DNA of 64,000 bases from DAOPYU01 sp942493245 (lineage in GTDB: Bacteria > Sumerlaeota > Sumerlaeia > UBA8349), in contig OW818685.1 in the NCBI GenBank assembly GCA_942493245.1, positions 186,001-250,000 on the forward strand. The letters run 5' to 3'. The notes beneath the pieces are model-generated. The model did not search any database. It was not told where the DNA came from and was given only the letters and a program-made list of their open reading frames with translations. Within the stretch, counting starts at the first letter, position 1; each line of letters starts with the position of its first letter. The position numbers were made by a program, and so were the translations under genes. Positions 42,512-51,999 of the stretch are shown piece by piece.

Positions 42512-44125
42512 ATGGTGTCCCTTTTCGGAAAAATGCTGAAGATGTTGCCGGTGGCGGGCGCTTTGCTCCTGTTGTCGGCCATCGGACGGTCGTTGCATCA
42601 GGGGGTGATGGATCAGGCGTCGCTGGTGCTCATCGTGCTGGGCTTTTTGTTGTTTCTGGCCATGTTTCTGAAGGTCGAGAGCGCCAGTCTGCGCTATTAC
42701 CTCAACCTTTCCGTGGTCACGGCGCTGACCCTGGGAAATCTGAGTCTGATTTACCTCATCGCGCAGAATCATCCCGTCCGGTGGGACTTGACGGCCAACA
42801 ATCGGTTGAGTCTCTCGAAGCAGACCCTCGAACTCCTCGGCAACCTGCGGTACCCGGTCAAATTGCGCGCCACCGCCGCGACCAACGAGCCGTTCGCGAG
42901 TTATCTGAGTCTGTTTTCGCAGGTGAGCGACCGGGTGACCTTTGAAATCGTCAATCCGTACAAAGACCTTTCGCTGTTCAGCGAGCCGGGCGAAGAGGCC
43001 CGCCTCAACACCCTCGAGGTGTCTGCCACGATAGATGGAGAGGTCGTCAAAAACCCGGACAAGGTGACGTTCAAGGGGGAAGGCGACCTCAGTATTCTCG
43101 AGGAACCGATTGTCAACGCCATCGTGGCCGTGACACGTGAAAGGGCCACCCGGGTCTATGTCGTGGATGGCCGGGGGTGTAAGACGCCCGAGCGGTTGAT
43201 GGGCGATAACGCCGAGAAGCGGTCCTTTTCTACCTTTGCCGAGGAACTTGTCAAGCGCTCGATCGAAGTGCGGCTCCTGATGCTTCAGGTGGATAAGATG
43301 GTGCCGGATGATTGCGACGCGCTGGTGATTGCCGGACCGACCGAGGACTTTTCGATGCCGGAGGTCGAGGCGGTGGCCCATTACCTGAGCCGGGGCGGGA
43401 GTCTGCTGGTTCTGCTGGACCCGACCGAGAATCTGGTGGATTCGCGCCAGCGTTTGCGTTCCCTGCTGGCGTTGTATGGTCTGAACGTCTCGCCCGACCT
43501 GTTGTGCGACGCGGCCAGTCACAAGGAAGGGTTTACGGGTCTGGCGCCGGTGATCCGCGAGTTCAGCCCGTACCACCCGATCACGGAAAATCTTCAGGGC
43601 GCCGTGGGTCAATTGCCCCTCGAAAAAGTCTGTACCGTCTCGCAGATCGAGCAGGCGGCTACCGGACTGAAGTATTGGCCACTGCTCCAGAGCACGGAAA
43701 AAAGCTGGACCATCACGCTGCGCGATTTCCAGTTTGACCGGAACAAAAGCCTGGCGTCGCATCCCGAGAGCCAGATGAGCAAACGAGTGGTGGCGATGGC
43801 TGCCGGGCCTGAGAAGAAGCCCGAATCGGAACTGACCGGGCAGAACGAGCCGCGTCTGCCCCGGATTGTGTTTTTCGGCGACTCCGACTTTCTGACCAAC
43901 TCGCAATTGTCCACCCCGCAAATGACGCTGGGGTATCGGGCGGTGACCTGGTTGACCGGGCAGGACGACCTTTTCAATCTCAAAGCCCCGACAACGGAAA
44001 ACCAGCCGATCTCTCTGGAGCGCAAGCAGCGCACGCTTCTGTCCATGTTCTCGGTGGTCATTCTGCCGTTCTCGATTTTCTTTGGCGGCCTGGCCTATAC
44101 CACCCTGCGGAGACGCAAACGATGA
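42512..44125 (+). CDS. GldG-like ABC transporter auxiliary protein (ABC_transp_aux)
   Basis: This 537-residue protein has two N-terminal membrane segments (ALLLLSAIGRS; LVLIVLGFLLFLAMFL) plus TALTLGNLSLIYLI. A large extracytoplasmic ABC_transp_aux domain begins WDLTANNRLSLSKQTLELL and contains EEPIVNAIVAVTRERATRVYVV and YLSRGGSLLVLLDPTENLV. A last membrane helix near the C-terminus (SVVILPFSIFFGGLAYTT) is followed by a basic end. I chose ATG 42512, placed about 10 nt after GGAGGAG, over the in-frame GTG 42488, which lies before that site. It overlaps the next gene by ATGA (44122-44125), indicating translational coupling. Confidence 0.88.
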   Translation: MVSLFGKMLKMLPVAGALLLLSAIGRSLHQGVMDQASLVLIVLGFLLFLAMFLKVESASLRYYLNLSVVTALTLGNLSLIYLIAQNHPVRWDLTANNRLSLSKQTLELLGNLRYPVKLRATAATNEPFASYLSLFSQVSDRVTFEIVNPYKDLSLFSEPGEEARLNTLEVSATIDGEVVKNPDKVTFKGEGDLSILEEPIVNAIVAVTRERATRVYVVDGRGCKTPERLMGDNAEKRSFSTFAEELVKRSIEVRLLMLQVDKMVPDDCDALVIAGPTEDFSMPEVEAVAHYLSRGGSLLVLLDPTENLVDSRQRLRSLLALYGLNVSPDLLCDAASHKEGFTGLAPVIREFSPYHPITENLQGAVGQLPLEKVCTVSQIEQAATGLKYWPLLQSTEKSWTITLRDFQFDRNKSLASHPESQMSKRVVAMAAGPEKKPESELTGQNEPRLPRIVFFGDSDFLTNSQLSTPQMTLGYRAVTWLTGQDDLFNLKAPTTENQPISLERKQRTLLSMFSVVILPFSIFFGGLAYTTLRRRKR

Positions 44126-46077
44126 AAACCCGTACGATCGCCTTTCTGGCCATTTCGCTGCTCGTGTTGAGCGCGATCTATTACTTCGACTACCGCGCCA
44201 AGGTGGATCGCGAGGAGCGGCAACTGGCCCGCGAGCGTCTTGTCGAAGCTTCGCTCGACGCGGCCGATTCGCTCACGGTGAAGAACGCCAAGGGGGAGTA
44301 TGCCCTCGAGAAGCGCCCGGACCCGGCCAATCCCGCAAACAGCCAGTGGTGGATTGTGCGTCCCATTCAGGAGAAGGCCGAGCAGTCCGCTATTGTCACC
44401 CGGCTCCTGAAAGAACTCGACGGCGCCAAGCGGTTCAACCGGATGGAGGCTTCGGATGACGAGGTTGCGATCTATGGGTTGGCGGAGCCCGCAGCCAGCA
44501 TCCAGATTCAGGCGCAGGGGAAACCCCTCGCCCATCTGATCCTGGGCAAGCCGACCGCCCTGAAGAATGAGTCTTATATTGCCGACGCAGACGATCCGAA
44601 CACGGTCTGGATTACGGGTTCCACCCTGCGCCCGGTGTTCGAGCGTTCGCTGTCGCAGGTGCGTGAAAAAACGGTGCTTCCTTTCCCGTTCAAGCGCCTG
44701 ACGCGAATCACCCAGTCTTCCTCTGCGCCGGAATTGCCCCCGGTCACACTGGCCCGGCGGCCCGATGGATTGTGGTTCCTCTATGACGGAGAAACGGTTC
44801 CGGCGCCGGATGCGCCGCCCACCACAGGCACCTGCCGGGTGGACACGCGGGTGCTCAATACGCTTTTCGATCTCTTTCAGGCGATGCCGGTGACCGATGA
44901 AGTCACGTCGGACCAATTGACCGCCATGCCGGTGTCGAAGGAGAGTCCTCGCTTCGCGCTGGCGTTCGAGTACCAGGAACTGGCGCCCGATGGCCAGACG
45001 ACGCGCACGGCTCAGGCGCAGTTGCAGTTTTATCCCGCGCCGATCGGGGCGGTCGCCGGGGCGGACTACTGTGCGTTTGAGCCTCGGCGCGGCCTTCTGT
45101 TTCAGTCCGGCGAGAGATTTCAGATCGTCATGAAGCAGCGGTTCAAGATCTTGCGCGACCAGCGGATGGTCGGGATGGCGGCGGACTCGGTTTGCTGGCT
45201 TCAGATCGAATCGCGCAAGCGGAGCGTGGATCGTGTGGTGGCCTTCGAGCGCGAGCCGGGAGGCGCCTGGCGGTGTGCCAGCGATCCGTCTCTGAAAGTC
45301 AATCAGGCCAAGGTGCAGGAATATCTCACCCTCTGCCTCGAAGGGGTTCGAGTCGAGTCGGAAAAACCGGAACCGGAACCCGCGGACCTGGTGGCGGCGG
45401 GACTCGAGAGTCCCGACATCCGGGTTTCAATGGCCAATCAGGACCGGTCGGTTCGTGACGGATTCGAGATCGGTCTGACGTACGATCCGGCGAAAAAACT
45501 GGCCTACGCCTGGCGGATTTTCGGAACGGGCAACCGGGCCGAGGATGCGCCCATCGTGGCGATCGGCGCGGCGGATGTCTTGCGTGATAAACTGGCTCAG
45601 GATGAACGGTTCTTCCTCTTCCGTCCGATTCTCGACTTCGAGGCGGAGCAGGTGGGCCGGGTCGAGGCGATGGTTCGGGCGACGGATGGAACGACCGCTT
45701 CGCTGTTTTTGAGGCGGGCGGAAGGAGGCCCCTCCGCATGGAAGGGACAGCTGTCCAGCCTGCCGGAACGCAGCATCCCCAACGATGCCGCGATGTTTCT
45801 GCTCAACACCCTGCGCAGTGTCGAATACCTTCTGCCCGCCGGAATCGAGGCGGAGAAGGCGGCCAAAGAAGCGGGTCTCGAAAAGCCCGAACTCGATATC
45901 CGGGTCTATGACCTCCAGGGACAGCTGCTTTGCGGCCTGGCCCGCGGGGCCTATACCGAGGAGCGTAAGACGCTTCTGGTCAAGCGGCTGCAAGGCGACT
46001 ATGTCCACGTAGGAACGCAGGCGGTGTTCGGGCCGATTGACGTGGCGCTGCGTCGCATCGAGGCGGTCCTTCGGTAG
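44122..46077 (+). CDS. DUF4340-domain protein of the Gld-like ABC operon
   Basis: This 651-residue protein is anchored by an N-terminal membrane helix (TIAFLAISLLVLSAIYYF, 4-21). DUF4340 repeats follow: ADSLTVKNAKGEYALEKRPD..WWIVRPIQEKAEQSAIVTRLL (about 48-95) and LAEPAASIQIQAQGKPLAHLILGK. A second related half runs from about residue 340 onward (SVCWLQIESRKRSVDRVVAFE). DUF4340 proteins almost always accompany the GldG-like gene, so an extracytoplasmic accessory role in the same export complex is inferred. The start ATG overlaps the preceding stop by 4 nt, which fixes the start. Length is longer than the common 400-500 residues. Confidence 0.85.
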   Translation: MKTRTIAFLAISLLVLSAIYYFDYRAKVDREERQLARERLVEASLDAADSLTVKNAKGEYALEKRPDPANPANSQWWIVRPIQEKAEQSAIVTRLLKELDGAKRFNRMEASDDEVAIYGLAEPAASIQIQAQGKPLAHLILGKPTALKNESYIADADDPNTVWITGSTLRPVFERSLSQVREKTVLPFPFKRLTRITQSSSAPELPPVTLARRPDGLWFLYDGETVPAPDAPPTTGTCRVDTRVLNTLFDLFQAMPVTDEVTSDQLTAMPVSKESPRFALAFEYQELAPDGQTTRTAQAQLQFYPAPIGAVAGADYCAFEPRRGLLFQSGERFQIVMKQRFKILRDQRMVGMAADSVCWLQIESRKRSVDRVVAFEREPGGAWRCASDPSLKVNQAKVQEYLTLCLEGVRVESEKPEPEPADLVAAGLESPDIRVSMANQDRSVRDGFEIGLTYDPAKKLAYAWRIFGTGNRAEDAPIVAIGAADVLRDKLAQDERFFLFRPILDFEAEQVGRVEAMVRATDGTTASLFLRRAEGGPSAWKGQLSSLPERSIPNDAAMFLLNTLRSVEYLLPAGIEAEKAAKEAGLEKPELDIRVYDLQGQLLCGLARGAYTEERKTLLVKRLQGDYVHVGTQAVFGPIDVALRRIEAVLR

Positions 46078-46229
46078 AAGGGGGCTTGGAGGCGGGATTT
46101 CGTTGCGGCCGTTGTTTCGCGCATCGGACTCTGTCATAATGGGGCTGGACACTGGGACGGGGAAATTGTCGGCAGGGGGCTGGAGGCGTAACCGGTCGTT
46201 TGTAATTTTTTCTGGAGAAAGAGTTTTTT

Positions 46230-46706
46230 GTGAAGGCTTCAACACCCACTGACGGCGTTCGGGTTCTGGTCTCGAACCGCAAGGCGCGTCACCTGTACCA
46301 CATCGAGCGGGTCTGGGAGGCGGGGATTGTCCTGTGCGGCCCCGAGGTGAAATCGCTGCGCCAGGGGGGCGGCAGCATGGGCGACGCATACGGTGAAGTG
46401 ATCGCAGGGGAAATCTGGCTCCACAACCTGCACATCCCGCCTTACGATTTCGGCAATCGCGCCAACGTGGAAGCCAAGCGCCGCCGCAAACTCCTGCTGC
46501 ACAAGACCGAGATTCGCAAGATCTTCGGTCTGGCGGGGGAGAAGGGACACACCCTGGTGCCGCTGTCGGTCTATTTCAAAGGCAAGCGCGTCAAGGTGGA
46601 ACTGGCGCTGGTGCGCGGCAAGAAAGATTACGACAAACGCCAGGACATCAAGGAACGCGAAAGCCGCCGGGAGATGGACCGGGCGATCAAGGATTCGAAG
46701 CGATGA
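46230..46706 (+). CDS. smpB: SsrA-binding protein SmpB
   Basis: SmpB binds tmRNA and is needed for trans-translation rescue of stalled ribosomes. The 158-residue product has the conserved NRKARHLYHIERVWEAGIVL, GPEVKSLRQG, GSMGDAYGEV, IPPYDFGN, and the C-terminal basic tail (GKKDYDKRQDIKERESRREMDR) that inserts into the mRNA channel. Translation begins at GTG 46230, with GGAG 12 nt upstream. The tmRNA gene itself is not in the neighbouring gaps. It follows the ABC operon by 152 nt. The 243-nt gap after it (46707-46949) shows no other gene. Confidence 0.95.
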   Translation: MKASTPTDGVRVLVSNRKARHLYHIERVWEAGIVLCGPEVKSLRQGGGSMGDAYGEVIAGEIWLHNLHIPPYDFGNRANVEAKRRRKLLLHKTEIRKIFGLAGEKGHTLVPLSVYFKGKRVKVELALVRGKKDYDKRQDIKERESRREMDRAIKDSKR

Positions 46707-46949
46707 TCTATCTCGGGGCGAGCAGCCGGAGAAAAGTGTTTTTCAGCGCGACGCGACTCCGTGGCCTCAGATTTCTTTCTGAGCAATAAATGAACGGCGC
46801 ATGTTTCAGAATTTCCGTTCCTGAGTTCCATACCCCGCCGCCGAGTCGGATCCAGTCGGTGACGAGTCGAGAAGACAATGACTTGACGCGGGACCGTGCT
46901 GTTTATGGATATGGATCGAGCCGTCAACATGTTATCTGGAGGTCAGCGG

Positions 46950-48218
46950 GTGAATCCTCTCAAAATTGCGACAGTCGTCCTGTGTCTGTTATTGACCTCC
47001 TGCCAGTTTCGGGCTTTGAAGAGGAATCTGGAAACCATCGAACAAACCTCTCGAATTTCCGGGCGGATCGTTTCCGGGCACGATCCCGATAAGCCGGTGC
47101 TGGTTGCGCTTTATCGGCACGACAGTTCAGCCACGGACAACAAGAACACACTCGCCACCTATTGGGTGGTCTATGGCACGGGAAGTTTTAAACTTTTTGC
47201 CAATCCCGGGCGTTATTACCTTCTGGCTTTCGAGGATTCTAATGAGAATATGACCTTCGACCCCGACGAGTGGGTGGGGTGGTATGGGGATCCGTCTTTG
47301 ATCGAGACCGCTCCGGGCCAACACTACGACGACCTGGAGATCCGTCTGATGGAACCCGACCGGGGACGGCAGGAGTTGCCGGAACTCTATGCGCGCAAGT
47401 CTGCGCCCATTCGGATCAGTCGGGAATATATGAGTGTGGGCGACATCAAGGAGCTTGAAGATTCGGACTTTGACCCGGCCAATGGCCGCCTGGGCCTGTG
47501 GGAGCCGGTGACTTTTGTGCAACGGAAACTGTCCGGAATATTCTTTCTGGAACCGTACGATGCCGAAAAAATCCCGGTTGTTTTCATCCATGGCGCTGGC
47601 GGTACACCCCGGGACTGGAAATACTTGATTGACGGTCTCGACCGGGAGAAATTTCAGCCTTGGGTTTATTACTACCCCTCCGGTCTGCGATTGAGCGCCA
47701 GCGCTCAATTCTTGGCCGTGGGGCTTCGGGAACTCCAGGTTCGGCGCCATTTCCGCCCATTCAAAATTGTAGCCCACAGCATGGGGGGGCTTGTCGCCCG
47801 GGCTGCGATCGGTGAACTGGCGCGCGATTCCGCGTTCCCACCCGTTTCAACACTTATCACAATCGCAACCCCGTGGCAGGGGCATGCGGCGGCGCAACTG
47901 GGGGTGGACCATGCTCCGGCAGTTGTGCCCTCCTGGTACGACCTGGTCCCGGGCAGCCCCTTTCAGAAGCAGACTTCCGCCGAGGCTTTCCCCCCCTCTC
48001 TGCGTTACTATCTGCTGTTTGGCTACCGCGGGGTTTCGAGCGCTTTCGGCGGAGAAAACGGTGACGGGACGGTTGCCCTGAAAAGCATCCTCGACCCCGC
48101 GATGCAGAATCGCGCGGAAAAGGTTTATGGCTTTGATGAAAACCACGCGGGCATCCTGAAAAGTCCGGAGGCCGGGATGTCTATCCGGGAACTTCTCAGT
48201 CGTGAAACAGCGCAATAA
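46950..48218 (+). CDS. Lipoprotein with alpha/beta-hydrolase (PGAP1/lipase-like) domain
   Basis: This is a 422-residue lipoprotein. Signal NPLKIATVVLCLLLTSC ends in a lipobox Cys at residue 18. An N-terminal beta domain (about 30-150) resembles a carboxypeptidase-regulatory/SdrD-type fold (SGRIVSGHDPDKPVLVALYR, YYLLAFEDSNENMTFDPDE). The alpha/beta hydrolase follows, with VVFIHGAGGTPRDWKYLI (oxyanion side, about 210-227) and the nucleophile elbow AHSMGG (S277). A later GDGTV Asp and ENHAG His are plausible triad partners. I took GTG 46950 because GGAGGTC lies 7 nt upstream; an earlier GTG at 46896 lacks a site. An outer-membrane or periplasmic esterase/lipase role is inferred. Confidence 0.82.
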   Translation: MNPLKIATVVLCLLLTSCQFRALKRNLETIEQTSRISGRIVSGHDPDKPVLVALYRHDSSATDNKNTLATYWVVYGTGSFKLFANPGRYYLLAFEDSNENMTFDPDEWVGWYGDPSLIETAPGQHYDDLEIRLMEPDRGRQELPELYARKSAPIRISREYMSVGDIKELEDSDFDPANGRLGLWEPVTFVQRKLSGIFFLEPYDAEKIPVVFIHGAGGTPRDWKYLIDGLDREKFQPWVYYYPSGLRLSASAQFLAVGLRELQVRRHFRPFKIVAHSMGGLVARAAIGELARDSAFPPVSTLITIATPWQGHAAAQLGVDHAPAVVPSWYDLVPGSPFQKQTSAEAFPPSLRYYLLFGYRGVSSAFGGENGDGTVALKSILDPAMQNRAEKVYGFDENHAGILKSPEAGMSIRELLSRETAQ

Positions 48219-48365
48219 GTCGGTCTGAAAAAGAAAGTCGAAGCTTCGGAAAACAAGGGATCCAATGAGGTCAGATATTGTTTTCCGCAAAGACAGACTT
48301 ATTCCGGCGGCTTTTCCGGGTCTTGTTAATCACTGATTTCAGGGGTTTTAAGTAGGGGGTGAAAA

Positions 48366-48441
48366 TGGAGCGGGAAACGGGTCTCGAACCCGCGACCCTC
48401 AGCTTGGGAAGCTGATGCTCTACCAACTGAGCTATTCCCGC
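48366..48441 (-). tRNA. tRNA-Gly (anticodon CCC)
   Basis: The reverse complement gives a 76-nt tRNA with encoded CCA. The acceptor GCGGGAA pairs with TTCCCGC, with discriminator T (usual for bacterial tRNA-Gly). The D arm is AGCTCAGTTGGTAGAGC. The anticodon stem TCAGC/GCTGA carries loop TTCCCAA (CCC, reading GGG). The T arm is GCGGGTTCGAGACCCGT. No terminator with a clear T-tract is visible just downstream on the minus strand. Confidence 0.95.
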
Positions 48442-48454
48442 TCACTGAAGAAGG

Positions 48455-48485
48455 GTCTTGCCGGTCTGCTTGCAGACCGGCCCTT
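48455..48485. other. Long perfect hairpin between tRNA-Gly and the gspE gap
   Basis: GCCGGTCTGC (48460-48469) and GCAGACCGGC (48472-48481) form a 10-bp stem with a two-base loop, extended by AAGG/CCTT outside. It lies just upstream of the tRNA on its own strand. On the plus strand it precedes CCTTACTTTCTTC, so it may terminate readthrough from the left. The remaining gap to gspE (48486-48902) contains nothing I can assign apart from the GAGGGG site at its end. Confidence 0.45.
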
Positions 48486-48902
48486 ACTTTCTTCACTTCC
48501 CCCCTGAAAGTCAAGCCTTTTTCAGGGTTTTTTCAGGAGGATTTGCGCCTGGAGCGCAAGTGTCCCGGCGAACAGGAGAGGATTGGGTTTTTGCGATTGT
48601 GGGAATCGGGAAATCGCTATCCCGCCGGGTGGGAGGGGTTTGGGGGGGATGGATTGAGAGAGGGGGGATGTGATGCGTGGGAATCCAATAATCCCTTCAA
48701 TTTCAGTCATTTAGGCTGATTTTAAGCCCGGATACAGGTCTCTTTCTGGGTCTTTCTGTGAAAAAGGGGCGGGACGGAAAAGACTGGCATGGGTTTTGGT
48801 AGTTAGATAGGATAGGAGGGTCTGTCTTTTCATGAGGGGACGGCGGAGCGTCTTATCCCGCGCGGGGTTTGGTTTGCGCTTTTAGAAGGATTGCGAGGGG
48901 CC

Positions 48903-50678
48903 ATGATAGAACAAGATGAAGCGAAAGAACTGGCGCGGATTCTGATCCAGATGCGTCTGATTGACCCGGACGAGATGGAGCGGGCTTTGTTCGAGCACCA
49001 CAAGTCGGGCGAGCGGCTCGACAGTCTGATGCTCAAGATGGGTCTGTTGACTGAGGAGCAGCTGCTCGAGGCGGTGGCCCGGATGCTGGGGTTGCGTTTC
49101 ACGCGGATGAACGATCTGGCGATTGATCCGGCGATTGTGGCGCGCATTCCGGCGCGTCTGGCCACGCATTACAAGATCATGCCGATCGGGATGCATGAGG
49201 GCGTGCTTGAGGTGGCGCTTTCGGATCCCTACGATGTTCACATGCTCGACGACCTGCGGCTGAACCTGCGGGCGGAGATCGAGCCGGTGGTGGCGCCGAG
49301 CAAGGATATCCAGATGGCCGTGAAGAAGTTTTACGGCATCGGCGCCGACACGATGGAAGACCTGGCCGAGGATCAGGGGCAGGTGGTGGATATTGACGCC
49401 AGCAACATCGAGGATATCGAGACGATGGCCGAGGACGCCTCGATCGTGCGCTTTGTCAACCAGGTGCTCAAAGAGGCGATCACGGACCGCACGACGGATA
49501 TTCACATCGAGCCGGAAGAGGACGACCTGCGCATCCGTTACCGTGTGGACGGCGTGTTGTACGAGTCGCCCGTGCCGCCCAACATCAAGCGGTTCCAGTC
49601 GGCTATTATTTCGCGTATCAAGATCATGGCGGACATGGACATTGCCGAGCGGCGGTTGCCCCTCGACGGCAAGATCAAGGTCAAGATGGGCAACCAGGAT
49701 TTCGACATGCGCGTCTCGACGGTGCCGACGCCCGCGGGCGAGAGCGTGGTGATCCGTGTGCTGACGCGCGATACGGCGTTTGTGAACCTCGAGCGGTTGG
49801 GATTCAACGAGCGGCACTTGAAGACGCTGCGCGAGATGATCAGTCGGCCCCACGGGATTGTGCTGGTGACGGGGCCGACGGGGTCGGGCAAGTCCACGAC
49901 GCTCTATGCGGCATTGAGCGAGATCAATACGGCGGACCAGAAGCTGATCACGATCGAGGACCCGATCGAGTACCGGATGAAGGGGGTGACGCAGATTCAG
50001 GTGAACCCGCATATCGGGTTGAGTTTTGCTCGGTGTCTGCGCGCGATTCTGCGTCACGACCCGGACATTCTCCTGGTGGGAGAAATCCGCGACGCTGAGA
50101 CGGCGGAGATTTCGATCCAGTCGGCTCTGACGGGTCACCTGGTTTTCAGCACGCTGCACACGAACGATGCGGTGGGCGCGGTGACGCGATTGATTGACAT
50201 GCAGATCGAGCCGTTCCTGATTTCGTCGTCCATCGAGGGTCTCATCGCCCAGCGTCTGGTGCGCGTGCTCTGTCCGAGTTGCAAGACTCAGTTCGACCCG
50301 CCGGAGGATTTGCTGGCGCGGGTCAACATGACGAACGAGGATCGGTCGGGTTTGCAGATGTATCGGCCTCGCGGGTGTGAGGCGTGCCGGTACACGGGGT
50401 ACCGCGGCCGTACGGCTGTGTATGAAATGGTTCATGTGACGGAGGTTTTCCGCCGTCTGATTGTCGAGAACGCGTCGAACGCGCAGCTCAAGGCGCAGGC
50501 GATTCGCGACGGGATGCAGCCGTTGCGTTACGACGGGTGGAAGAAGATCAAACAGGGTATGACGTCCATCGAAGAGGTGTTGCGTGTGACGATGGAAGAC
50601 GACGCAGGCGTGACGGAAGAGTTGTTGAATGCGGTGAAGGAGCGGGAAGCAGCGAAGGAACGGGAAGCGAAACAATAA
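48903..50678 (+). CDS. gspE: Type II secretion ATPase GspE
   Basis: GspE is the cytoplasmic ATPase that powers pseudopilus assembly. The 591-residue product has an N-terminal MshEN/T2SSE_N domain (about 1-150), Walker A GPTGSGKST (324-332), the Asp box ITIEDPIEYRM, Walker B ILLVGEIRD (389-397), the His box TLHTND, and the zinc-binding tetracysteine CPSC..CEAC (C457, C460, C492, C495). The GspE/PilB split is not absolute; context (gspF, H, I, J, K, L, M, D) supports type II secretion. The ATG at 48903 has GAGGGG about 6 nt upstream. The acidic N-terminal insert EDLAEDQGQVVDIDASNIED (about 152-171) is a linker. Confidence 0.93.
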   Translation: MIEQDEAKELARILIQMRLIDPDEMERALFEHHKSGERLDSLMLKMGLLTEEQLLEAVARMLGLRFTRMNDLAIDPAIVARIPARLATHYKIMPIGMHEGVLEVALSDPYDVHMLDDLRLNLRAEIEPVVAPSKDIQMAVKKFYGIGADTMEDLAEDQGQVVDIDASNIEDIETMAEDASIVRFVNQVLKEAITDRTTDIHIEPEEDDLRIRYRVDGVLYESPVPPNIKRFQSAIISRIKIMADMDIAERRLPLDGKIKVKMGNQDFDMRVSTVPTPAGESVVIRVLTRDTAFVNLERLGFNERHLKTLREMISRPHGIVLVTGPTGSGKSTTLYAALSEINTADQKLITIEDPIEYRMKGVTQIQVNPHIGLSFARCLRAILRHDPDILLVGEIRDAETAEISIQSALTGHLVFSTLHTNDAVGAVTRLIDMQIEPFLISSSIEGLIAQRLVRVLCPSCKTQFDPPEDLLARVNMTNEDRSGLQMYRPRGCEACRYTGYRGRTAVYEMVHVTEVFRRLIVENASNAQLKAQAIRDGMQPLRYDGWKKIKQGMTSIEEVLRVTMEDDAGVTEELLNAVKEREAAKEREAKQ

Positions 50679-50751
50679 GACGAGCGTCGGGCGCGGCAGT
50701 GCGGGCCGGAGTGGCCGCGGGCGTGTGTGATGCGGGGGAAGGCGTACCGAG

Positions 50752-51969
50752 ATGGGTAAATTTCTCTATGTAGCCCGGGATCGCAAAGGCGAGCGGATCG
50801 AAGGCGCTCTGGAGGTCGAGGACCGCCAGGCGGTGATCTCGCGTTTGCAGGCGATGGGGTACTTCCCGGTCAAGATCGAGGATGTGACGCCGAAGAACCG
50901 CTTCACGTTGAATCTGTCGTTCCTGAGCGGCGGGGTGAGTCAGAAGGAGATGGTGTCGTTCAACCGCCAGTTGGCCGACCTGGTGGCGGCGGGGGTGCCG
51001 CTGGTCAAGGCGTTGAGCATCATCGTGAACCAGATCCACGACCCGAAACTGCACGAGATCGTGTCGGACATCTGCAAGGCCGTGCAGGGGGGGGACACGC
51101 TGGCCAAGGCGATGCAGCGCCACCCGAAGGTGTTCAACACGCTCAGCGTGGCGATGGTGCGCTCGGGTGAGACGGGCGGCATGCTGCACGAGGTGCTGAC
51201 GCGTCTGGCCGACTTCTCGGAGAGCGAGGCGGAACTGCGCGGCAAGGTGCTGGCCTCGCTGGCCTATCCGGCAGTGATGGTGCTGGCGGGTATTGTCGTG
51301 ATCCTGGTGTTGCTCATCGTGGTGATTCCCCGGATCACATCGGTGTTTGCGAGTTTGAATCAGGAACTGCCCGGGATCACGGTTGTTCTGATTACCATCA
51401 CGGACTTTTTGAAATACTACTGGTGGGTCGGGTTGTCGGCGATAGCGGTGACGGTGCTGGTCGGGCGTCAGTTCCTGCGGACCAAGGAAGGGCGTCGTCT
51501 GTTCCACATGACGCTGTTGAAGATTCCGGTGATGGGCGACGTGGTGCTGAAGCGCGAGCTGGCGCTCTTTGCGCGCACGCTGGGCAACCTGCTGCGCAAC
51601 GGCGTGCCGATCCTCCAGGCGCTCGAAATCACCGAGGAGGTCATCACCAACGTGGTGGTGCGGCGCGATGTCGAGAAACTGGGACCGGCCATTTCGCAGG
51701 GGACCTCGATGACGGCGGTGATGAACGAAAGCCCGTTGTTTCCGGATGTGATGGCCAGCATGATCGCGGTGGGCGAGGAAACCGCGCAGGTGGACAAGAT
51801 TCTGGTGCGTGTATCCGACACCTACGAGCGCGATGTCGAGCGTTCGTTGAAAACGCTGACCTCGATGCTCGAGCCGCTGATCATTCTGGCGCTGGGTCTG
51901 GTGGTGGCGTTTGTGGTGGTCGCCATGTTGCTGCCGATCATGAGTCTGGACCCGACCGGCGGAGAATAA
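50752..51969 (+). CDS. gspF: Type II secretion inner-membrane platform protein GspF
   Basis: This 405-residue polytopic platform protein has two T2SSF domains. The first (about 70-195) includes FNRQLADLVAAGVPLVKALSI and GGDTLAKAMQRHP. The second (about 270-400) includes ALFARTLGNLLRNGVPILQAL and EISQGTS-like PAISQGTSMTAV. Three membrane segments lie near MVLAGIVVILVLLIVVIP, YYWWVGLSAIAVTVLVG and IILALGLVVAFVVVAMLLPI. The N-terminal KFLYVARDRKGERIEGALE domain is typical. It lies 73 nt after gspE. Confidence 0.94.
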   Translation: MGKFLYVARDRKGERIEGALEVEDRQAVISRLQAMGYFPVKIEDVTPKNRFTLNLSFLSGGVSQKEMVSFNRQLADLVAAGVPLVKALSIIVNQIHDPKLHEIVSDICKAVQGGDTLAKAMQRHPKVFNTLSVAMVRSGETGGMLHEVLTRLADFSESEAELRGKVLASLAYPAVMVLAGIVVILVLLIVVIPRITSVFASLNQELPGITVVLITITDFLKYYWWVGLSAIAVTVLVGRQFLRTKEGRRLFHMTLLKIPVMGDVVLKRELALFARTLGNLLRNGVPILQALEITEEVITNVVVRRDVEKLGPAISQGTSMTAVMNESPLFPDVMASMIAVGEETAQVDKILVRVSDTYERDVERSLKTLTSMLEPLIILALGLVVAFVVVAMLLPIMSLDPTGGE

Positions 51970-51999
51970 GCCCGGGATTTCGGGCGACAGGTAGAGACG

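Noticed and set aside
46707..46949. tmRNA gene expected next to smpB
   Set aside because: No tRNA-Ala-like ends or tag-peptide frame could be found in the gaps on either side of smpB.
48800..48830. Sigma-54 promoter (TGGCATG-N4-TTGGT) upstream of gspE
   Set aside because: The -12 element lacks the essential GC, so the match is no better than expected by chance.
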